Shown in pieces: positions 1 to 11,689 of a stretch of DNA of 64,000 bases (positions are counted from its first letter, which is position 1; each line of letters begins with the position of its first letter). The DNA is from Nereocystis luetkeana (lineage: Eukaryota; Sar; Phaeophyceae; Laminariales; Laminariaceae), in the NCBI GenBank assembly GCA_031213475.1, contig JARUPZ010000025.1:2182077-2246076 (forward strand), in the 5' to 3' direction. The notes under the pieces are model-generated. The model ran no database searches, was not told the DNA's origin, and saw only the letters and a list, made by a program, of their open reading frames with translations. The position numbers were made by a program, and so were the translations under genes.

Positions 1-190
1 CGGCCCTGAAGTCGCAACACCTCTGGTGTCGCATCCCCCTGCCGACAAGGATGTTGCGCCTCCAATCCTCAAAGATTGCAAAGCGGACTCCCTTGGACGC
101 CCCCCTGCCAACACAATCACGTTTCCCAAGGTCGTCGCCACTTGCTGCTGTGTCCACATGGACCACCTGCCATTACCAACGCTAAAAGCG
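1..190 (-). pseudogene. Tyrosine recombinase, C-terminal catalytic part (fragment)
   Basis: The minus-strand frame contains ALQSLRIGGATSLSAGG, the characteristic catalytic box of DIRS-type tyrosine recombinases, where an Arg and the Gly-Gly-Ala-Thr core follow a small helix. Upstream in frame is GRWSMWTQQQ. The window edge removes the segment carrying the catalytic tyrosine. This piece is separated from the rest of the recombinase (617-1259) by about 400 bases that include a dispersed repeat, so the gene is interrupted. Confidence 0.75.
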
Positions 191-204
191 GCAAGGGGTT
201 GGTT

Positions 205-440
205 GAGTATACTCCACAACACGAGCCATACGATCCATCGTGCATTGAGGAGTTCCATGCTGGAAAACGATTCTGGTAGTAGGGTGTCAGGATATCGGGG
301 AAACGTGTACCCCACCAATGCCACTCGTTAGATGTAGCTCCATATGAGACGAGTCGGCTGGACAGTTCGGATATATCATGTACAAGAGGAGTTCCGTGTT
401 ATTGTCTTGAGTTAATCACGCGTTTTACCGCACTAGTGGG
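205..440 (+). repeat. Dispersed repeat family A, copy 1 (inside the recombinase)
   Basis: About 235 bases closely match 6219-6482 and 11245-11512. Shared blocks include GATTCTGGTAGTAGGGT and CACTCGTTAGATGTAGCTCC. This copy sits between the two halves of the tyrosine recombinase, so it looks like an insertion. Its right end (CACTAGTG followed by a GATTGATCTC block) is in the opposite orientation to the same block in copy 2, which suggests a rearranged or hairpin end. No coding function is evident. Confidence 0.75.
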
Positions 441-616
441 TTGATTGATCTCTAAACTTTAGACACCGCTGGCGGGGAAGAAACAGATTACACAACATCA
501 ATTCGCAAATGAGATCGACAGCACCGCCACCGTCCCCCAAGCGCAACACCGTACCACAACGTACGCGTGTCAGAACTGCCCCTTTCTGGAGTTGGCCCGT
601 TTCGACCCACCAAACC

Positions 617-1259
617 TCACGTCAACGCGGTCTGCGCTAGACCACTGCGCCGCGGTGAGCCGAATATTCCCGCGATAAAAACGCCACGTCCGCCCGTCGC
701 AAACAGTACGTCTCGTGCACACGTGACCGAGTTTCGGCAAACATTTCTGACGCACAAGGCGAAGGCTAAATGAAGCACAGAAGCCCCAAGACGCGAGCCC
801 CCGTCTGCCAAGTAGAGATCAATTCCTGGCCCGCGATCAACATTCCCCACGAAACAGGCCGGCGGATGGTTGCTTGGATACCAGCGTCCGCATGCGCATG
901 GGCGTGCCCGTGAGAGCATCATCCAAACCAAGATGAACAGTGTCCAGCTCGGACCCTCGTGAAATACGATGGAAACACTTGATCGCTGACAAATGGCTCT
1001 CGATAGTTGCCGATAGCAATTTCGTGGTGACAAAGACGTACGCTACGTACTCGAACAGATGCCACGCGTTGGTCATGCTGTCTCCGCAACGCACTAGGGA
1101 AACAGGCATGATACAACGTACTCGAACGTCTACCCATGCGACAAAATGCCCCTGATAAGGGTGCTCAGACGAGGTCGCAATGGCGTTTCGCATGTGTTCG
1201 AGGTCAACACCGAAGTGCAGATGGATGTGCCTGCGTACGCCAGGTCCTTCTCCTGCCAC
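617..1259 (-). pseudogene. Tyrosine recombinase, N-terminal/core-binding part
   Basis: The frame running from 1259 contains SATIESHLSAIKCFH, typical of the SAM-like core-binding domain of tyrosine recombinases (a short helix, then an 'S-T-I-x-x-x-L-S-A-I' pattern). An overlapping frame ending at 617 continues with GSRLGASVLHLAFALC, resembling the start of the catalytic domain. The change of frame near 840 marks a frameshift. It belongs with the fragment at 1-190. Confidence 0.65.
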
Positions 1260-1745
1260 GGAACCTCTGGTTGAACAGTACGCAAATTATCCAGAATGGA
1301 AGGACAATCCCGCCGTGACATACCATCAGCGGCCACGTTAAACATTCCCTGTACGTGTTATGCGTCAAAGTGCCACCAGAAGAACACTTCGAGAAACCTA
1401 GGTGGCGAATCAATGTGCCAGATCTCGGATTTTCCCCCCCGCGACAACGCCGCACCCACTCGACGGCTGCGTCGTTGTGGCCACGCAACAACACACAGCT
1501 ATCTCCCTCGCGAACGGACGTTCATCAGACGAAAAACGGAGAACCCAGGTAGAAACTACCATGCCCAGCAGTTGGAAAACGTTAATTGATATACCGTTCT
1601 CATCTGCAACGGACGTACTCGATCCATATAATCGCCACCTCTCCCCTGTGACAAACTCGTATCTCCTATATACACGAGCTTCAAGTAATAAAAAATCGAC
1701 AGAGGCTTTAGATGCGTCCGAACACAGAGTGCGTCTAGGGGGGCG
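1130..1745 (-). pseudogene. Retroelement RNase H domain
   Basis: The minus strand reads LCSDASKASVDF (the first catalytic Asp in 'SDAS'), then ISINVFQLLGMVVSTWVL (the E-L-L-like helix, with Gln in place of the usual Glu), then LLRGHNDAAVEWVRRCRGG, and finally NVAADGMSRRD, the usual end of retroelement RNase H ('N-V-A-A-D-x-x-S-R'). The pieces lie in three frames with a stop near 1402, so the domain is dead. It directly follows the RT, as expected for DIRS-like polyproteins. Confidence 0.75.
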
Positions 1746-1803
1746 CTAAAGCAAAGGATAAATCACAGCCGACAAGGTCCCTCCGCGCGCGTCCAACCCT
1801 TCC

Positions 1804-2788
1804 TCAACGAACCACCGCACAAACCTCGAGGTCACCATGGAAGTCGCGTCCGAGGGCGAGAGGCCGCCCGGGCTTTGCCATGCCGCAATAAGAATCAGCT
1901 CCGGCGGCTATGCGCAGCATACCAGCCAAAGCCAACAAGCGGTTAACAAAAAACTGCTCCCGACGTACAGCAAAGGAAACATGCATCAGAAAGTCAACGA
2001 TCTGCGACACCTGTCTATCGGAAGGAGATGCACGAGACGAGGGCCACTCCATGAGAATACTGTGGAGCTTGAGGAACTTATGGGACGGCAACGTGACCGT
2101 AAGCGCCTTAGTATCAATGATACATCTCAATACGTCGAGTGGCGTGTCTCAGTTAGTATTTTTCTTGGCTGACAAGAGGTAGGTGTGGACCAGAAACACC
2201 ACGTTTGCCTAACAAGCGCAAATGGTCCGACCCAAGTGACTGTATCGCCACCATTGCAAATCGCGTCGACGCAGGTATATCCCAAACAAAAAGTGCTCGC
2301 GGTGTTGCCCCCTGAACCGGGAACGGGCTTACAATCACACGGGATAGCAACGGACTGAGCCCCCCGTGGCTGGAAGAGTTCAACGTGTGCAACGGCTGCA
2401 ACCCCTTGTCGGCAAACGTCTGCGCCTTGAAACGTAGAGTGTGTTTGAGTATGCTCGAACGCAGATGCCATTACCCTGAAACACCCAGGACCACAACGAC
2501 AACCAAACTGCGAGAGTAATTCCACGACAACGTGATCGCCGAAAACGTATCCAAAACTCGGCCAAAACTCGGAGCACCTGCCGGATCAACCAAAACCCCC
2601 CGACAAGCGTATTTGACGTCCATGCGGCACAGGGGGGTTCGACAGTGACTACTGTGCGTCTGTCGCAAAAACAGCACCCGTAATAGTACATCACAAATCA
2701 CATGTCCGCTCGAATCATGGCGCAGGGTCATACCCAGCGTCACCGTTAACGCTGGCCCGACCGCCCTCGCGCGGAAACGCAAGATCAT
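1804..2788 (-). pseudogene. Reverse transcriptase of the DIRS-like element
   Basis: Motif A appears as CRMDVKYACRGVLVDP followed by GAPSFGRVL. Downstream come SAFEHTQTHSTFQ, LGSDHLRLLGKRGVSG and, in a third frame, WPSSRASPSDRQVSQIVDFL, which is the RT thumb / RNase H connection typical of DIRS RTs. The region expected to hold the catalytic Y-x-D-D is scrambled (GYTCVDAIC around 2300). At least two frameshifts are needed to join the pieces. Confidence 0.75.
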
Positions 2789-4161
2789 GAATAACGCTTA
2801 ACTTGGGTTCGAGAACGACGGTCAGCGGTGAACGATGAAGGCCCTGGCTGGTCCGCATATCGCAAGTAAATACACCGCTTGGCCGTGCACATCGTCTGCG
2901 CATATCGTTCAGTGGATAGCAACAGAATGCGTGGCGTCGACCAGGTGATGACCTTAGGCGAGTTCTATGGTCACCCCCCCCCCCCCTGAGACGCTGACAG
3001 GCGCGCCCGGCGCCATCACACAGAGCAATAAAAACGTCCGTGGGAATTCCTTGATCTCATCAAACCAGTGGTATGCGATGGCAACCCAAATATTTGGAGA
3101 GAACAATGAGAAGACGAGGGTATACAGAAAAAGGGGAACATTGCCTTGACATTGTCCCAACAGCGAGGAGCTGAGTGAAGCGGCCTGATCGGGGCTCGCT
3201 GGGCCCCGCTCAGACATTACGTGCACCACTACCTCCAGATCATCAGGCCATGCATCTACCTCATATATTCGCAACGCATCAAAACGCACGTCGCCGACCG
3301 CACCTTGCACGCACAGCGTGTTAACTGGCAAACGCCTCGAATGCCCACCCACATCCGTACCTTTGTCTGAGAAGGGAACCGAACCCGTCGTTAAGCAACG
3401 AGATCACGCCCGACGGCGCCATCTCCGGCCTGAGTTTCTTACGCACGCCTGCGAAAACCCCTCGCGCCTTCGTCCAGCGGAGTCCTAGCCCCGCCACTGG
3501 TGACAGTAGCTGTGGCCGCTCCGACATGAGCCCGGGCCGGCGCCGGCGCCGCCCCCTCAGGTGTTGGCCCATCCGACACGATGAGCCCGTTTCTTCATCC
3601 CGAGCGAGAGCAACCACCCCCACCACCCCCCCCGTCGAAGCCTATCTGGGCCGCGCACCAGGGCCCACCACCCACCAGCCCGCACCGCCGCGCCACCTCG
3701 CATTCCCCCGGCTGTTGCCGTCGATCAACCGTCGAGGAGAGCTGCAACAAAGGAGGAGTTCGCCGGGGTATTCGCATGCACCACTCTGCAGTCGGAGAAC
3801 CTGCATTGGCCCGTGGACCAAACCAGCCTACACAACGCGGCGTATTTCTTTCCGGTCGAACCCGTCTTGGCGGGGGCGAAGCTTTAGCTCCGATTGGATG
3901 CCTCATGCCGGCTGTCGCCTGGAAGTGGAAGATCTCTGACGAGCTTCAGAACGTCGCCACCGGACGAGCGAAATGAGTGCGGGTAACTGAACGCGGGGGC
4001 AAGTGGCGCGTCTAACACGGCGGTGAACTGAGGGAACCCAGTTGACGGGCAAACTTGCTGGGTGAACCTCATGAGGTTGGTCACCCATAGGCGAACGTCG
4101 TGGTTCACCATTTCCCTCATAGCAGCCCGCGCCGCGCAGTCGGAAGGCACATATATATTTC
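2789..4161 (-). other. Unresolved interior of the DIRS-like element
   Basis: Between the gag-like frame and the recognisable RT there are only short overlapping frames on both strands and a C15 run near 2974-2988. The minus strand probably once coded for the linker and RT N-terminus, but I found no motif I can name. Confidence 0.4.
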
Positions 4162-5205
4162 TTAGAGTGTGATGGCGTAAACCAACAGCCGCGAATGTGA
4201 AAGAGGCGTTGATGGGTGCCAACCGGTCCAGGGACGCTCGGTAGTCAGCGACGTCAGCCGAGATCCCAACTGTAAGAACCGGTGCGAGAGGTCCGGGCGG
4301 TATGCAACCATCACCAGGTTGTCGACCGGGTGGCCAGTACGTGGTTCATATATAGCCACGTCAAAATCGCTGACATAATGATGCTGAGCCGCCACTACCG
4401 CCGTAACATTGACACTCTCACCCGAAAACGACTGAATAGCCACAGTCGACTCGCCGAGGTTCGGGGGCAAGCGTCCCCGAAGCAGCAAGTGTTTGGGAGA
4501 CGACACGTTCTTCCCAAAGGCCGTGTCGTTAGTTAGCTGTGATTTATGTACGTGGCGCCCCCTCGCACCCCCGCCGTCCCGCACGAACGACGCACGGGCA
4601 GCAACGTCGCCCACAACCTGTGGAAGAAGGACCTCGACGTGGGCGATCTTGGATGCACCGCCGTTCCGTAGGCCAGCAACCGACAGAAGCTTGACATCTA
4701 GTGTGGACTTGTTGCCGTGGATCGTCGCATCTATGGACGAAACCTTGGAGGCCACCCGGTTTCACAAATGCCGCTCGTCAGCCGTCGATACCACTTCCAT
4801 CGATGCTGCCGGCGAAAATAGAGGACCAGCCGGCGCAGCAGCGATAGTAGCAGCAGAACGAGCAACGTTGGCCTGGTGAGCCTCGGCCCCGGCTCGCCAA
4901 GCACGGCGTGCGTCGACCTCTGCAGGCACAGCAGCAACATCAGCATGAACATTCGACTCCACTCGTGTTTGCGTAGCGAATAACGCAGCCTGTACCTCTA
5001 GGGCAGCTGTAGCCACGTTGGCCTAGGCCTCCGGTGACTTGCTCTCGTCGTGCATCCTGAACTTAAGGCTGTTCTGCATCACACCTGGGACCTGGAGCTT
5101 TGCCTCTGCTCCACCGCGCTGATACGTGTAGGTTGCGGTTACGTACCAGCCAAGGTATGTGTAGCAAGGGTTACGATTCATGCTACCCGGAATCACCGCA
5201 TTCAT
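4162..5205 (-). pseudogene. Gag-like Ala-rich frame of the DIRS-like element
   Basis: One minus-strand frame runs from 5205 to 4162, about 345 codons, with two internal stops. One is TAG near 5024 (after KSPEA). The other is TGA near 4757 (after DERHL). The N-terminal half is alanine-rich and helical (EVQAALFATQTRVESNVHAD). The second half is mixed, e.g. KSTLDVKLLSVAGLRNGG. Position upstream of RT suggests gag. I do not recognise a family signature. Both stops could be single C-to-T changes (CAG to TAG, CGA to TGA). Confidence 0.5.
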
Positions 5206-5739
5206 GTGATTGGCTAAACTTCTAACGTACGTACAAAACTCACATTATCTCACTTTTCCGAGAATACTCTGCTTTCGTCTCCCCGAATTCGGTAAAAAAA
5301 CAATCATCTCTATTTCAAATATGTGTTTTGATTGTGCGTTTCACCAAGTCCCATCGAAGCCCCATCGCCTCAGCGTGTATGTATATGTATCAATGTACCA
5401 GGTATTCGCTACTCGTAGTTACGTACGTACGAAGTACGAAATCATGTATTAATGTGAAAAAGACTGCAGAACAGAAGGGGGGAAGGGGAAGAGGGCACCC
5501 GCTCGCATGTCGTAAACAAAAAAATCTTGATCGATGTCGGAAGAAATAAACGTGAGACATGCTGTAGTGCATAGCGTTCATATCAATATCATACGCCTGC
5601 GGACTGCCCATGGAGAATCAAACCGAAGTTACTACTGCCACGTGTAGAGCTAGATTATTGGCACGAGTAAAGGTGTAGCAGACAGCCTAGGGTTGTACGG
5701 GAATAGTTTCTTCGGGCCTTGGTGTGTGACGGCAGAATC
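5206..5739. other. Non-coding spacer
   Basis: AT-rich, with short frames only and a GTACGTACGTACG run near 5421. I see no gene. Confidence 0.5.
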
Positions 5740-5838
5740 TGTACCTATACAGGATTGAAAAAGTCGGCACGGACACTCGTTGTACTGGACGTCAAAGGTA
5801 GCAAAAAGGGATTAATGTGAAGAACACACACAGTACAC
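5740..5838 (+). repeat. LINE 3' tail, diverged
   Basis: The block TCGGCACGGACACTCGTTGT and the ending TTAATGTGAAGAACACACAC match the 3' terminus of the LINE at 53042-56640 (TTTAATGTGAAGAACACACA). Only about 100 bases survive, consistent with a strongly 5'-truncated, old insertion. Confidence 0.65.
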
Positions 5839-6139
5839 AGACGACAATATCATGCTTTCTGGTATCTACGGCCTTCAGTCTCGAATCTTGACCATCAGCA
5901 GTGTACGGTGGTCGAAAATGTCTGCGATCGTTCTACTTATGATGAGCTAACGAGTATATTTCGGGGTAATGCGTTCTCCGGTTTGTTTGGTACTAAGTTC
6001 TTGTTGCACACCCTTGCCCAATAAAAACGAACAGCACACCACACTGCTCCGCGGAAGCATGCAGCAGGAGCAGCCACACAGGTCTGCAGCAACATTGCGT
6101 ATATAGCATCGCGTTACAATCCGAACCTTCAACCCAAGT

Positions 6140-6482
6140 ACAACCCGCCTGTCAGTGGCACACACATGAACGAGGATAAGAAATCCCCAACAAGCAGTCC
6201 GACAGCTGGTGACTCTCTGTTGATTGTGCTCAAGAACACGATCCGTAAGATCCATCGTAGATTGAGGACTTCCATGCTGAACAGGGATTCTGGTAGTAGG
6301 GTATTGGGATGTCGGGGTAATGTGTACCCCACCAATACCACTCGTTAGATGTAGCTCCATATGAGGCGAGTCAGCTCGACAGCTCGGATATATATTATAA
6401 GATGAGTTCCGTGTAATTGTCTGGAGCAACCACGCGTTCCCGTGCCAGCTGCGTCTATACCTTAAGAGATCAATCAACACAC
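6140..6482 (+). repeat. Dispersed repeat family A, copy 2
   Basis: Positions 6219-6482 match 205-440 and 11245-11512. The preceding 6140-6218 (around GATAAGAAATCCCCAACAAG) matches 11690-11775 instead, so the two blocks are joined here but separated and in reversed order at 11.2-11.8 kb. The copy ends with a GATCAATCAAC block and CACTAGTG. Confidence 0.75.
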
Positions 6483-6763
6483 TAGTGAAAAATAACCGGT
6501 GATCGTTTATGGGCAAGCGTAGCCCAGGCCAACCTAGAGAGGTGGGAACCTTCCGGTATGTCTGGTTTAGATGGCGTGCCTATTAATAGTTTGGAAGCCA
6601 ACGTGGTTAATGAAAAAAATATGCATATCAGAAGCTGCTGAAGACCCGGAGAAGATCGAGGTCCTGGTGGAAAGCACGTGAGAGAGGAGAGAAAGAAGAT
6701 GCCGCACCAGAAGCAGCAGCGATCCCAGCAGGGCCAAGTTTGAGCCGGACCTGGTAGGTTAGC

Positions 6764-7486
6764 TTGACACTGGTGACGAAGGCTCTGGAGAGCAGCAGTT
6801 GCAGGGGCAACAGCACCTCCAGTAGCACCGTCAGCAACAGCAGCAGTCAGAGGATTGCTGCGCTTGTTTCGGCGATGAAGCACACGCAGCAACCACCGTC
6901 ATCGCCGCCGCCGTCACCACCGCCGCCGCAACCGCAGTTTTCGCTACCGCCGCTGCCGCCGCCGTCGTCTCGACCGCCGCGTTACCGTCGATGCTGCAAC
7001 ACCCCAGGAGAGCCAGGTATCTGCCAGAATTCATCTGTGGGTTCGTTTCGCGCTGGCGAAGTAGAAGTAGAAAGTAAGAATATCAGAGAGGATGAAGGAC
7101 GAGTATGTGTATCGCCGGGAGGAGCCGGGTGGAAGGTGGAGACCGCGGGAGCGAGGCTGAAAGTGTTTTGGGCAAGATCGTTTACCTGGACTGCTGAAAC
7201 ACAGCGCCCGCAGGTGGTTGATGGAAGGGGGACGTTGCCCCCGACGAAGGAGATGGAGGAGAGTGAGGATGGGCGCAGGGGGGAAATCTGCATCTGCAGT
7301 TCAGGATCAGCGCACGGGCGCGACAGGATGCACTGCCCCAAGCGAGAGAGGGTGAAAGAGAAGAGACCGAGGCGCCACCAGCAAGTACTTACGTCCGCAA
7401 CAGGCACGTTTGACTTTGTTGATTGTTTGCTGTTGGTAATTTCCGTTTTTAGATTGATTTTATATCGATTTAAGAGTGGTAGATAA
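6764..7486 (+). other. Long frame over a Pro/Ser-coding triplet repeat (doubtful gene)
   Basis: A 240-codon frame opens here. Its first third is Ser- and Pro-rich low complexity coded by CAG, CCG and CAC triplets (about 6830-6990). The rest is basic and lacks any domain I recognise. A long frame also exists on the opposite strand (7497-6982) with a good splice-donor-like GTAAGTA at its exit near 7391. Either could be an exon; triplet-repeat composition alone can keep both strands open. No function is assigned. Confidence 0.25.
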
Positions 7487-7499
7487 TATCCGGACATTG

Positions 7500-8104
7500 C
7501 GATTGAGAATTGAGAAAGTTGGAAATTAGAATGAGATGCACAGACAGACGTGTTCGTATATAGCTTCCCTCACTGAAGTTATTATGTAGACGGTAGACGA
7601 TCGCAGGACAATGACGTCTGTCTGTTTAATAGTTGACTGGTCGAGGGCTCTGGATGGGCATCGATGCGAATGCGAGTACGAGATGAAAGTAAAGTATATG
7701 CGAAAGCGTAAAATTCGAGTTGGGGCTGAGGATTCGGGGGAGAATGTATCGAAGACAAGTGCGCAAAGTTGGCGCCGGGTTAAGTTGCGGTGATATACTG
7801 GGCACGGAAGCCGATACGCGCTGATGCTGGATGTTTTTTATTGAGTTGTTTGCCCAGCACGGTACCATCATGTCCATCGCGTTGCTCGGCCAGCGGAGCA
7901 CCACAGTGTCAAGATGTATCTGGTACAAGCATCTGTAAATGCAATTATTGTAGAATGAACAATGAAGTTTTCGTTATGATATTCTCATACTGCTGCATGC
8001 CTGCGACCGATACATGGCGTTCGTTTTGTATGGCGTAAAAACGTACCAGGGTATGTCTTTCATCTCTTCCTTATTCAACTATTTCCCCCCCCATCTAGCA
8101 GTGA
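7500..8104. other. No gene seen
   Basis: Short frames on both strands only. No repeat or RNA gene recognised. Confidence 0.5.
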
Positions 8105-8144
8105 CTGAGTAGCTCAGTGGTCAATTCTTTGTAAGTTACGACGA

Positions 8145-8215
8145 ATGAGTGGTCTAGCAGGTAGCGCTGTCTAATACCCAAGGGTGGGTTGGGGGTTCGA
8201 AGCTCGCTGATTTCG
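8145..8215 (+). other. tRNA-like sequence (pol III promoter boxes)
   Basis: An A-box-like TGGTCTAGCAGGTAGCGC is followed about 30 bases later by a B-box-like GGGGGTTCGAAGCTC. A second A-box-like TAGCTCAGTGG lies just upstream at about 8110. I could not close an acceptor stem, so this is more likely a tRNA-derived SINE head or tRNA relic than a functional tRNA. Confidence 0.35.
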
Positions 8216-9119
8216 TAATTTGTGTTTTTCGAGCGTGCGCGCTGGAGACAATACGAATGATTATGTTAGAGGGCCTCTAGACACCAGTAGCGTTTGCCGA
8301 GGGGAGGGCCCCGGAGATCACTGTTAGCTAGTTGGGCAAATATGGGCATGGGATGCAGGTTGCAGTATTGTCTGAGCATCACGCTTACAGACAGGAAGGA
8401 AGGGATGGTGTGTATTAAAATACTCCGTGTTTGATGGTATAAGAGAGGTATGCTGAACCAGATATGATGTGAGCTCGATGACTGCTCAAAGACATTTCGC
8501 CCATGTGCATCCTTCTGAAGTGATTGCATACCATATACCGTAAGAGGATTGATGAGCCCACCCTATTGCTCAGCTTGGCATTGCGCTGGTCTCTTGCTGG
8601 CTTGACAACAGCACTGAGCAAGTACAGGAGAAATACATACTGGTAATGTTTTCGTTGAACCCTTGAGCGCAACTACGTACAGTAACACACTAGTTTGCGG
8701 CATTCCACAAATTTAGATCTTCATACGCGGACATCTCGTTTTCGATTTTTTGGGTTGATGTGTAGGACCATCCATGCTACTTGATACGTACCAAAAGGCG
8801 AGATGTTCGTATGCGAACGGGGTAAAAGAGTGTTTGCGATAGAGGCAAAAAAAAAAAAAAGAACTTGCCCTAAAAAAAGTGAATTTTCTTCCCTTCCTGA
8901 TTTCGGTGTGTTTGCGAGTGAGGTAAATCAAATTCTGCAGGCGACGCCTCCGAAAATATGAAGGGAAGGGGGGAGGTGAGGCAAACGCGCCAAAAAAAAA
9001 AACTAAAAACTAAAAAACAGCTTGGGAGTAGCAACGGCGGCCCAGCAATGTTTTGGCGGCAGAGTTGACAGCGGTTCTACCACTGCCAGCCCACGACTGT
9101 AAGCAGTATCACAGCAAGC
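8216..9119. other. No gene seen
   Basis: Contains A-rich runs (8846-8861 and 8990-9003) and a purine-rich patch near 8960. No coding evidence on either strand. Confidence 0.5.
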
Positions 9120-9237
9120 GGCAGCTAGCAAGCGCTAGCCGCAGCTAGAGGCAGCTTGAGCAACAAAAATAAAAAGCGTCAGCACCAGCACCAGCAAGCA
9201 CCAGCACCAGCACCAGCCAGCTTCCTTTTTAGGATTG

Positions 9238-9272
<35 letters not shown>

Positions 9273-9872
9273 GCTCAGCCTACGCACGCCACAGAGCCGG
9301 CGGGCTCTGCTCCGCCGCCACTGTCGCGGCCACTGCTGCCGCCGCCGCTGCTGCTGCTGCTGCTGCAGTGTGGTGGAATCGAATTGATACACGAGCTGTC
9401 GCGCTCTGTGCGAGCACAAGTACGAGTACGAGTGCGATGCGAGTCCTATCTTGGAACGAAGCATCCTCCACCTCGTCACCAAGTAGGCGAAAGCGTGTAC
9501 CCTACGTAGTAGCGGCGGCGGCCCGATGGCACAATCCAACGCCGCTCGTGCGCGCTATACTCAAGCTACACCTCTCGATCCTCTGTGCTCCCAGCGGTGT
9601 TCGTGATGCGTACAGCAAGCAGCATGGTGGCATGGAAGATGCTCGGTGTTTTGATCCTTCGAGATTTGAGATGATGCTTTCTGCGTCGGGATAATGTTCG
9701 GTGCGTGTAGGTGAGACAGAGAGCCAAAAGTTACCGCAACTTTTGATGAAATCCTGACCTCACTGAAGTACTTTTTCGCGTTTTTTTCAGACTTTTTCCT
9801 CAAAACGTTACCTCGGGAGATTTTTTGGAGAAGTAAAAGTAAAAAAAACAAAATCGCAAACACTCTAATATT
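9120..9872 (+). repeat. 750-bp dispersed repeat with CTG tract (family B), copy 1
   Basis: This segment is repeated in inverted orientation at 63265-64000. It begins with CAGCACCAGCACC units, passes through a (CTG)n tract at about 9240-9270 and a second near 9345-9365, and ends with AAACACTCTAATAT. Translating the plus strand gives a frame with MRVLSWNEASSTSSP that is also open in the other copy (minus strand there). The opposite strand is open in both copies too. It could be a non-autonomous element or a duplicated gene fragment; no domain is recognised. Confidence 0.8.
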
Positions 9873-9879
9873 CAATAAG

Positions 9880-11244
9880 AGTACAGCAGCAGAAGTAGAA
9901 TGGAAAGAGAAACATCCGGGTATAGGTAGTTGTCGAGGAATGCATGGATTTTATGTGGGACCAGATATTCTTGTTGAAAAGCATCTGTTCATTTGAATTG
10001 GCATATTTTTTTAACTTTAGTGGTAAAGAGGAGTTGGCAAGCTATTAACACATGGGAGAAGCAAAACACCCAATCAATGCAGACCTAATCGCTCGATTGC
10101 ATGCCCCATCCCTTGTGTGTGTCCGGTCAATACTGCGGCGGGGACTTTTGATTCACCTAGGAGGATAAGCTGGATGACCCGAGCTGCGGCGACGCCACGA
10201 GACTGGACGGAGAAGCAACCGCGGCGGAGGCAACAACAGTAGTGTCTGGGGTATCGGGGTGGTTTTTAATGAGATGTGATTGGCTGTGAATCTGGATGAA
10301 TGATTTCATTGTTTTTTGTTTTGGAATTGTGTTTCCGGTCGATTCGGATTCCACGAGATTTTTTGTTGTTTTTCGAGTGGTCTTAACATAAAAAAAAAAT
10401 CTAGTGGGGAAACATATGTGCTATCTCGCATTACCGTGGCGATCTGTGTATCTATGGCGGGAGTAGGGGATAAGGGGAGACTCTTGCCCGGAGGAACGGG
10501 GTTCCTCGCGATCTCTAGCATTAAAGTTCTTGACTTGATTATATTTAGATTGGCATGACCACTCCTGTGGTATTTTTATATTGGATTTTGATATTTAGGT
10601 CTTGACGATACTGGAGAGAGACTAGGAAGCGCCTGGGGGTGTGTGCGGTCCACATGGAAATGTTTTTTGACGAGGGAAGGTTTGGATAGAAATTCGTAAT
10701 CTTGAGAGAGAGTTTGGTAGGACTACAGAGACACTGAAATGCCAGGGGACGCATACGGTTCGGATTGAATGTTTTTCGTTTTTCGTTTTTGGTAACTAAC
10801 CCGCTGAGTATTTGTCGACAGGATTGGAATTTCTACAATTACGTTGGAGTCGATTTGTGTTTTAGATCTTGAAAGTGGACGAATATAATTGTATCAATTG
10901 CGCGGACAATGCCGTTTTACCTGGCTGAATCCCGAGAAGAGGGCCGTTTTACCTGGCATCGGATTTCGAGAGTTTTACAAGTTTGGAACAGAGAGGCTTT
11001 GGATTTGATCGTTTGAAGAATTATATGAGGATTTGAGTGTTGATTCGACGATTTGATTTTTGAGTTGCAGATTGGACTTTTATGTTTCTGAGTTTGTTAT
11101 GAGGTGATTCTGATATTGCGATCTATCAACCCTGCAATTTCGTGCCTTGTCATGCACCGGAGCAGGGGGGACATTATTAGTGTATACCGGTAGTGTTACC
11201 GACCTGGGGGGATATTGGAGTATGGTCGTGTATAGTGAGCAGGG
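9880..11244. other. No gene seen
   Basis: T-rich on the plus strand. GCCGTTTTACCTGGC is duplicated near 10910 and 10943. No coding signal. Confidence 0.5.
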
Positions 11245-11512
11245 AGAATGTTGATTGTGCTCAAGAACACGACCCGTAAGATCCATCGTAGATTGAGGAC
11301 TTCCATGCTGAACAGGGATTCTGGTAGTAGTAGGGTATTGGGATGTCGGGGTAATGTGTACCCCACCAATACCACTCGTTAGATGTAGCTCCATATGAGG
11401 CGAGTCAGCTCGACAGCTCGGATATATATTATAAGATGAGTTCCGTGTTATTGTTTGGAGCAACCACGCGTTCCCGTGCCAGCTGCGTCTATATCTTTAG
11501 AGATCAATCAAC
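11245..11512 (+). repeat. Dispersed repeat family A, copy 3
   Basis: Nearly identical to 6219-6482, including GGCGAGTCAGCTCGACAGCT. It differs by an extra TAG in the GGTAGTAGTAGGGT block. This high identity suggests copies 2 and 3 are younger than copy 1. Confidence 0.8.
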
Positions 11513-11689
11513 TCTATCTGATGGCCAATGAAAGACATGTGTTACCCAAGATACTTGACAGATTGACAAGATATTTTTGTATCAAAAAATAGTACAGGTT
11601 ACACGCAGTTCCACAACGAAAGCAATTATTTTCGATGTATTTTCCACAGCGGACTCATTATTTGGGTACCGGAATATGCGAGGACAATT

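Larger units (their letters stand above)
1..5205 (-). mobile_element. Decayed DIRS-like retrotransposon (RT, RNase H, tyrosine recombinase)
   Basis: Read on the minus strand the order is an Ala-rich gag-like frame (5205-4162), an unresolved stretch, reverse transcriptase (2788-1804), RNase H (1745-1130), and a tyrosine recombinase (1259-617 and 190-1). RT plus RNase H plus tyrosine recombinase, with no DDE integrase, is the hallmark of the DIRS class. The element is broken by several frameshifts and in-frame stops and cannot be autonomous. The left window edge cuts it, so the terminal repeats were not seen. The component motifs are seen in the sequence; the class assignment rests on family knowledge. 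Confidence 0.75.

Noticed and set aside
9135..9539. Gln/Ala-rich protein on the minus strand at the CTG tract
   Set aside because: Triplet repeats keep several frames open on both strands, so openness is not evidence of coding.
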